From an uncultured bacterium (GTDB lineage Bacteria > Cyanobacteriota > Vampirovibrionia > Gastranaerophilales > Gastranaerophilaceae), in NCBI GenBank assembly GCA_949292175.1, contig CASEYJ010000003.1, positions 62,001 to 126,000 of the forward strand: 64,000 nucleotides of DNA, written 5' to 3'. A program made the position numbers and the translations under genes. Position 1 is the first letter of the stretch. Each line of letters starts with the position of its first letter. Below the pieces are notes generated by a model that was given only the letters and a program-made list of their open reading frames with translations, made no database searches and had not been told where the DNA came from. Positions 59,846-64,000 of the stretch are shown one piece after another.

Positions 59846-60976
59846 ATGGCAGATTACTATGAAATATTAGGTGTCGCAAAAGACGCCTCTAAGGATGAAA
59901 TAAAGTCAGCGTTCAGAAAGAAAGCAAGAACACTGCACCCCGACGTTAATAAAGCCCCAGATGCGGAAGTTCAATTTAAAGAACTCGGAAAAGCTTATGA
60001 AACATTAATGGATGATAATAAACGTGCTACATATGACCGATATGGTGAAGACGGCTTAAAGAATGCAGGCTTCAACACAAGCGGCCCGTTTGATGGCGGT
60101 TTTGGCGATTTGAATGACATATTCAACACATTTTTTGGCGGTTTTGGCGGAGGCTTTGGTTTTGGCGGAGGCAGACCTGATCCGAATGCACCTCAACCCG
60201 GTGACGACTTAAGATATGATGTTGAAATTACATTTGAAGAAGCTGCTTTTGGAACAACAAAAGAAATAAAATTTGATCATCTTGAAACTTGTCCGGAATG
60301 TAACGGAAGCGGAGCAGAAAAAGGTTCAAAACCAATTACATGTCCAACCTGTCACGGAACAGGACAAGTACAAACCGTTGCAAGAACTCCGCTTGGAGCA
60401 TTTACACAGATAAGCGCATGCCCTGATTGCCACGGAACAGGAGTGAAGATTTCAAATCCTTGTAAAAATTGTAATGGTTATGGAAAAATCGAAAAAGAAA
60501 AGAAGATTGAAATCAAAATTCCGGCAGGCGTTGATAACCATTCCAAGATGAGAGTTTCAGGAGAAGGCGATGCCGGTACAAACGGAGGAAGAGCAGGAGA
60601 TCTGTTCGTTGTTATTCATGTCAAACCTTCCGAATACTTTACAAGGGACGGTGCCGATGTATATACAAAACTTCAAATAACACCTGAACAAGCAGTTCTT
60701 GGCGATGAAGTTACAATAAAAACATTGGACGGAGAACAAAAAGTTCAAATTCATGCCGGCATTCAACACGGCAATTCTATTAGAATAAAAAATGCAGGGA
60801 TACCAATACTTTCAAGACCTTCTCAAAGAGGAGATCATATTATAGTAGTTGCGGTAAAAATTCCTACACAACTAAGCGAACAAGAAAAAGAATTATACAG
60901 AAAAATTTATGAGATTAAGAGTGGTAAAAAACCTCAAGAATCATTGTTAGCAAAAGTTAAGGGAGTATTTCAATAA
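59846..60976 (+). CDS. dnaJ: Chaperone DnaJ (type I)
   Basis: A 376-residue Hsp40. The J domain has H-P-D (about 32-34) and Y-D-R-Y-G; then a Gly/Phe-rich stretch, the zinc domain with four C-x2-C-x-G-x-G repeats ([32 protein letters not shown]), and two C-terminal beta domains. It delivers clients to DnaK. The next gene overlaps by one base (TAATG), so a chaperone-propeller-methyltransferase unit is formed. Confidence 0.97.
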   Translation: MADYYEILGVAKDASKDEIKSAFRKKARTLHPDVNKAPDAEVQFKELGKAYETLMDDNKRATYDRYGEDGLKNAGFNTSGPFDGGFGDLNDIFNTFFGGFGGGFGFGGGRPDPNAPQPGDDLRYDVEITFEEAAFGTTKEIKFDHLETCPECNGSGAEKGSKPITCPTCHGTGQVQTVARTPLGAFTQISACPDCHGTGVKISNPCKNCNGYGKIEKEKKIEIKIPAGVDNHSKMRVSGEGDAGTNGGRAGDLFVVIHVKPSEYFTRDGADVYTKLQITPEQAVLGDEVTIKTLDGEQKVQIHAGIQHGNSIRIKNAGIPILSRPSQRGDHIIVVAVKIPTQLSEQEKELYRKIYEIKSGKKPQESLLAKVKGVFQ

Positions 60977-62409
60977 TGCGAAAATTACTAATCGGGATAG
61001 GATTATTGATGAGCTTATCAATCGGAACTGCAATTGCAGCACCGCTTCCTGATAATGTTCAAAATTTTGTTAAATCTACATTTCCCGATACGAATTTTCG
61101 CTTTGATGGAGTCGTAATTTTACCTGATAATACGGTATATCTTCCGTTGATACCATCAAAATTCAATGATGACAGCGACCTTAAAATAAAGAGTACAATT
61201 CCTTCAGGTCAAAGTCTTGCACAAAAACCTGACGCCATTATATTAAGTAATGACTACGTTCTTTTAAAAATGCTAACAAATAGCAAAGGAAAAAATACAG
61301 TGGTTAATCTTCCAATACCTCCACTGGAATTAAGAACAGGGTTATTACCACAAGATATGCTTGTTCCAAAGAATTTTATTGTCCCTGCAAACTTAAAGAG
61401 CATTATTGGAAACTTAAATATAACAACAACACAAGAAACCGGATTAATAATTCCAGTTTCGCAGCCAAAAGGTGGAGCAGCTGTTGTGAACTCACTTGCA
61501 GAGACTCCTCAGTTAAAAGACAAAGTATATTACGTAACAACAAATCTTACAAAAAATATTCAAGTTGTAAGTCCTGAAAAAAAAGTTGCAAGCTACGCAC
61601 TTTATCAAGAAAATACACCAATAACGATAAAGGGCTATCAAGATTTCTTGCTGGTAACATCTTATGGAAAAAAATCCGTAGATGTAATATCACTTGCAGA
61701 TGAGAAAGTTATTAAAGAAATTTCATTCAAAACACAACCTGACGAAATCGTGATTGATGAAAAGAATAAAATTGCCTACATTTCAAGCGGTGAAGATGCA
61801 AGTATGTATGTAGTCGATCTTGATACAATGACAATAAAGAAACAATTACGTCTGAATGGAATGTGTGAAAAAATTACACTTAGTGAAGATGGAACAAAGT
61901 TATTCTACAACGACAAACAAACAAGAGAAATTTGGGCAGTAGAACTTGATAATAACTATTTGCTCAAAGAAATAGGCCGTTTCCCAAATGTTTCTAAAAT
62001 AGCCTACGCAAACGGTAAAGTATACGTTACAAGCAGAACTAAAAATCGTCTTGCTATCATAGACTACGAAACAATGGGTCTAATGTCAGAAAATGAAATT
62101 TCTGAAAAACCTGTTGATATGTTTATTTATAAAAATGACTTATTCATCCTTGGCGCAGGTAACAAAACAATTGATGTTATAGACACAACAATAGATACAA
62201 GAACAAACACTATTGAACTTACTTCAAACATTTTTCCTACAAAAATAACACAAGTTGGGAAAACAAATATTGCACTTGTAACAGATGCAAGAGCAAATTG
62301 TTACAGCATTATAAATCTCGATAAGAAAACCGTTATTAAAACAAATCAATTGGAAACTCCTGTAAATTCAATACTTGTTACAAATAAAATTAAGAAGATA
62401 GGCAAATGA
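60976..62409 (+). CDS. Secreted beta-propeller (YVTN-like) protein
   Basis: A 477-residue protein with a signal peptide (1-22; A-I-A-A-P site). The first ~180 residues are an unknown, repeat-poor domain (S-T-F-P-D-T-N-F-R-F-D-G-V-V-I-L-P-D); from ~190 on there are repeated blades such as S-Y-G-K-K-S-V-D-V-I-S-L-A-D and V-Y-V-T-S-R-T-K-N-R-L-A-I-I-D-Y, the pattern of YVTN/lactonase-like propellers. Such proteins lie in the periplasm or on the surface and bind partners. Its ATG overlaps the dnaJ stop, and the following gene starts 4 bases before its own stop. Confidence 0.72.
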   Translation: MRKLLIGIGLLMSLSIGTAIAAPLPDNVQNFVKSTFPDTNFRFDGVVILPDNTVYLPLIPSKFNDDSDLKIKSTIPSGQSLAQKPDAIILSNDYVLLKMLTNSKGKNTVVNLPIPPLELRTGLLPQDMLVPKNFIVPANLKSIIGNLNITTTQETGLIIPVSQPKGGAAVVNSLAETPQLKDKVYYVTTNLTKNIQVVSPEKKVASYALYQENTPITIKGYQDFLLVTSYGKKSVDVISLADEKVIKEISFKTQPDEIVIDEKNKIAYISSGEDASMYVVDLDTMTIKKQLRLNGMCEKITLSEDGTKLFYNDKQTREIWAVELDNNYLLKEIGRFPNVSKIAYANGKVYVTSRTKNRLAIIDYETMGLMSENEISEKPVDMFIYKNDLFILGAGNKTIDVIDTTIDTRTNTIELTSNIFPTKITQVGKTNIALVTDARANCYSIINLDKKTVIKTNQLETPVNSILVTNKIKKIGK

Positions 62410-62975
62410 TACAAGAATTCGACATAACAACTCAGGAAGTTCTAAAAGAATTAGAAAAAACACAAAGAGATTTTTGGAATATATCACGTCCAACAGCGTT
62501 GTTTTTGCATGAGCTGATAAAAAATGAGGGATTCGTTTCTGGGATTGAAGTTGGAACGTCAAACGGTTATAGCGGAATATGGCTTGGAAAAGCTTTCAAG
62601 GCTAATGGCGGACACCTTACGACCATAGAATTCTATGAAAAAAGATACTCAATAGCACAATCAAACTTTGAAAAATGTAATGTAGCTGACGTTATAACTA
62701 TTCGCCCCGGAGAAGCCTTAAAGGTTTTAGAATATCTTCCGGAAGATTTCAAAGTTGATTTTGCATTTGTAGATGCTAATAAGAGAGAATCTGTAGATTA
62801 TTTTAGGCTGATACACCCACACTTAAAAGTTGGTGGCATCTATACTTGCGATAATGTACTTTCTCACAAAGAAAAAGTACAAACATATATCGATGCAATC
62901 AACGCTCACCCTGATTACAGACACACTGTTCTGGATTTACCTGCAGGCTTATCGTTTGCAAGAAAAATTCGCTAA
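62406..62975 (+). CDS. O-methyltransferase, SAM-dependent (YrrM/CCoAOMT-like)
   Basis: A 189-residue class I methyltransferase. SAM-binding motif G-I-E-V-G-T-S-N-G-Y-S-G-I-W-L-G (residues about 40-55), the acidic E-F-Y-E loop, D-F-A-F-V-D-A-N-K (metal-binding Asp and catalytic region), and Y-T-C-D-N-V-L. This layout fits metal-dependent O-methyltransferases acting on small catechol-like or lipid substrates. Overlap ATGA with the propeller gene means coupled translation; a common function with it is not evident. Confidence 0.9.
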   Translation: MIQEFDITTQEVLKELEKTQRDFWNISRPTALFLHELIKNEGFVSGIEVGTSNGYSGIWLGKAFKANGGHLTTIEFYEKRYSIAQSNFEKCNVADVITIRPGEALKVLEYLPEDFKVDFAFVDANKRESVDYFRLIHPHLKVGGIYTCDNVLSHKEKVQTYIDAINAHPDYRHTVLDLPAGLSFARKIR

Positions 62976-62984
62976 CAAGCGAAT
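62965..62984 (-). terminator. Terminator of the dacB-like gene
   Basis: ATTCGC/GCGAAT stem, which holds the methyltransferase stop codon in its loop; on the minus strand it is followed by T5. It lies about 20 bases past the carboxypeptidase stop. Confidence 0.65.
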
Positions 62985-63002
62985 ATTTCTTAAAACTTAA
63001 GA

Positions 63003-64000
63003 TTAATAGCTTGTAAACACTGCACGAAGAATATATTCTTCTAACATTCTCTTATCAGCAGGTTTTGACTTTGGATCATTTATCATAATATCAAATGCAA
63101 TATCCCTACCATTTCGAGTCTTTAGATATCCCGCAATTGCACTCACATCTGTCAGAGTCCCTGTCTTAGCATTTAGGTTATCTTTAAAATATAACATTCT
63201 ATCCTTTAGTGTACCAATTCCAGGATATGCCATTGACGCTTTATAAAGCTCAAAATTACCAGCCTTAGACTCTGCAACTAGGAAATCAGTCATAAAATCA
63301 GCGGTCATCAAATTATTTTTTGAAACGCCACTACCATCAACAATTTTTATCTCTTCAGCTTTTAAACCGTTTTTATCACAGAATGCATTAAACATTTTTA
63401 ACGCAGCATCAATGGAACCGGTATTTTTAACATAATTTCCGCCTGCCAACTTAAAGACAGTTTCTGCAACCATGTTATTGCTATTTTGCAAAATATCTCT
63501 TAAAGCATAATCCAAATTATGTTCAACAGATTGTACAAGATAAATGTTTTTGTCAGGAAGTTTCTTTTCGTAAATATTTCCGTAATACTCTATTTTTGAA
63601 TCAGAAACCGCATCCTCTAATCTTAATCTAAAATAACGCTTCATATTGTTAACAGGAATTGTTTTCTTAGTTAACTTCTGAACACTACCTTCCACCTGAA
63701 GCATATCAGGAGAAATACTTACATTACGAGAAAGACGAATATCGTTAATTTTACCTGTGGTTACTAAGTTCATAAATGCCATCGGATAAAAAACTTCTGT
63801 ATAAACATTGGCAGGAGCGCCAAAACTTGTAGGAGCAATCACTATATTTAACAAATTTCTATCCAAATTATAAGGTCCAAACTTTGGCATAAGCGGATTC
63901 AAATCATCATCCCATTGCCAACCTTCACCCCAATTTACAGAATCCAAAATATAATCATCAATGTAGATCATCTTAGGTTCATTGATATTCTTAGCCTTTG
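63003..64000 (-). CDS. dacB: D-Ala-D-Ala carboxypeptidase/endopeptidase (PBP4, S13), 5' end cut by the window
   Basis: The reading frame remains open to the end of the window (codons before 63971 continue A-K-N-I-N-E-P-K-M), so at least 332 residues are seen and the N-terminal part, including the S-x-x-K catalytic motif, lies outside. Present motifs: D-D-x3-D-S-V-N-W-G-E-G-W (PBP4 entry), S-N-N in L-Q-N-S-N-N-M, G-S-G-V-S-K, and K-T-G-T-L-T. PBP4 trims peptidoglycan cross-links in the periplasm. Convergent with the methyltransferase gene. Confidence 0.9.
   Translation of the reverse strand, partial: KAKNINEPKMIYIDDYILDSVNWGEGWQWDDDLNPLMPKFGPYNLDRNLLNIVIAPTSFGAPANVYTEVFYPMAFMNLVTTGKINDIRLSRNVSISPDMLQVEGSVQKLTKKTIPVNNMKRYFRLRLEDAVSDSKIEYYGNIYEKKLPDKNIYLVQSVEHNLDYALRDILQNSNNMVAETVFKLAGGNYVKNTGSIDAALKMFNAFCDKNGLKAEEIKIVDGSGVSKNNLMTADFMTDFLVAESKAGNFELYKASMAYPGIGTLKDRMLYFKDNLNAKTGTLTDVSAIAGYLKTRNGRDIAFDIMINDPKSKPADKRMLEEYILRAVFTSY

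Noticed and set aside
1-64000. Prophage, insertion sequence or restriction/defence island
   Set aside because: No integrase, transposase, terminase, capsid, methylase or nuclease gene is recognisable in any frame.

Overview
The window is an AT-rich, gene-dense bacterial chromosome segment with about 60 protein genes, one tRNA, and no phage, insertion sequence or CRISPR array. Several features point to a fermentative anaerobe: an [FeFe]-hydrogenase maturase (HydE), an iron-dependent alcohol dehydrogenase, glycolytic genes, a nickel-ATPase next to a folate-independent methionine-synthase-like protein, and no respiratory or photosynthetic genes. The yggS-sepF pair with ftsZ nearby, a four-domain S1 protein beside ispH, a GH57 branching enzyme, SD-led genes mixed with apparently leaderless ones, and many lineage-specific small helical proteins fit the non-photosynthetic gut sister group of Cyanobacteria (Melainabacteria/Vampirovibrionia, Gastranaerophilales). 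That assignment is inferred from gene content and was not tested.

Layout. 0-6 kb: a PQ-loop-like membrane protein, hydE, tspO, a PHP phosphatase, a GNAT acetyltransferase, a GT-C-type glycosyltransferase, a frameshifted epimerase and a relic copy of the GNAT 5' end. 6-18 kb: metabolism (Fe-ADH, pgk, dCMP-deaminase family, monofunctional AICAR transformylase), pgeF, an aquaporin-family channel, hisS, yihY, nrnA, dciA-like, plus small unknown proteins. 18-21.5 kb: rplI, a core-MetE-like protein, a CooC-like ATPase and folD on one strand. 21.6-28.2 kb: a pilus/type II secretion assembly operon (PilP-like, secretin, PilB, PilC) ending in an SDR gene. 28-36.5 kb: a uridine-kinase-family protein, fba, two unknown proteins (one of 997 residues), ispH and rpsA. 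36.7-40.2 kb: ftsZ, nadK, sepF and yggS. 40.5-48.6 kb: small proteins, a YkgJ-domain/secreted-domain fusion, a GAF-GGDEF-HD-GYP protein, and a DUF47-PiT phosphate pair. 48.6-53.1 kb: tRNA-Asp with a partial 3' copy, and two divergent glycan enzymes (GH57, GH38). 53-58.4 kb: unknown proteins and an operon of a vWA protein, an FHA-like multi-pass membrane protein and a TonB-like protein. 58.5-64 kb: plsY, grpE, dnaJ, a beta-propeller secreted protein, an O-methyltransferase and a partial PBP4.

The strongest unusual signals are: (1) a set of genes (hisS best) whose sigma-70 promoter sits so close that transcription should start at the start codon, predicting leaderless mRNAs; (2) an N-terminal F-x-G tag shared by otherwise unrelated small proteins; (3) the vWA/FHA-like/TonB-like operon; (4) the MetE-like/CooC-like/FolD cluster; (5) a terminator hairpin that contains the start codon of the next gene; (6) a split-off AICAR transformylase; and (7) small-scale genome decay and repeats (an A6 frameshift, a GNAT relic, a pentanucleotide repeat, and a tRNA 3'-end copy).
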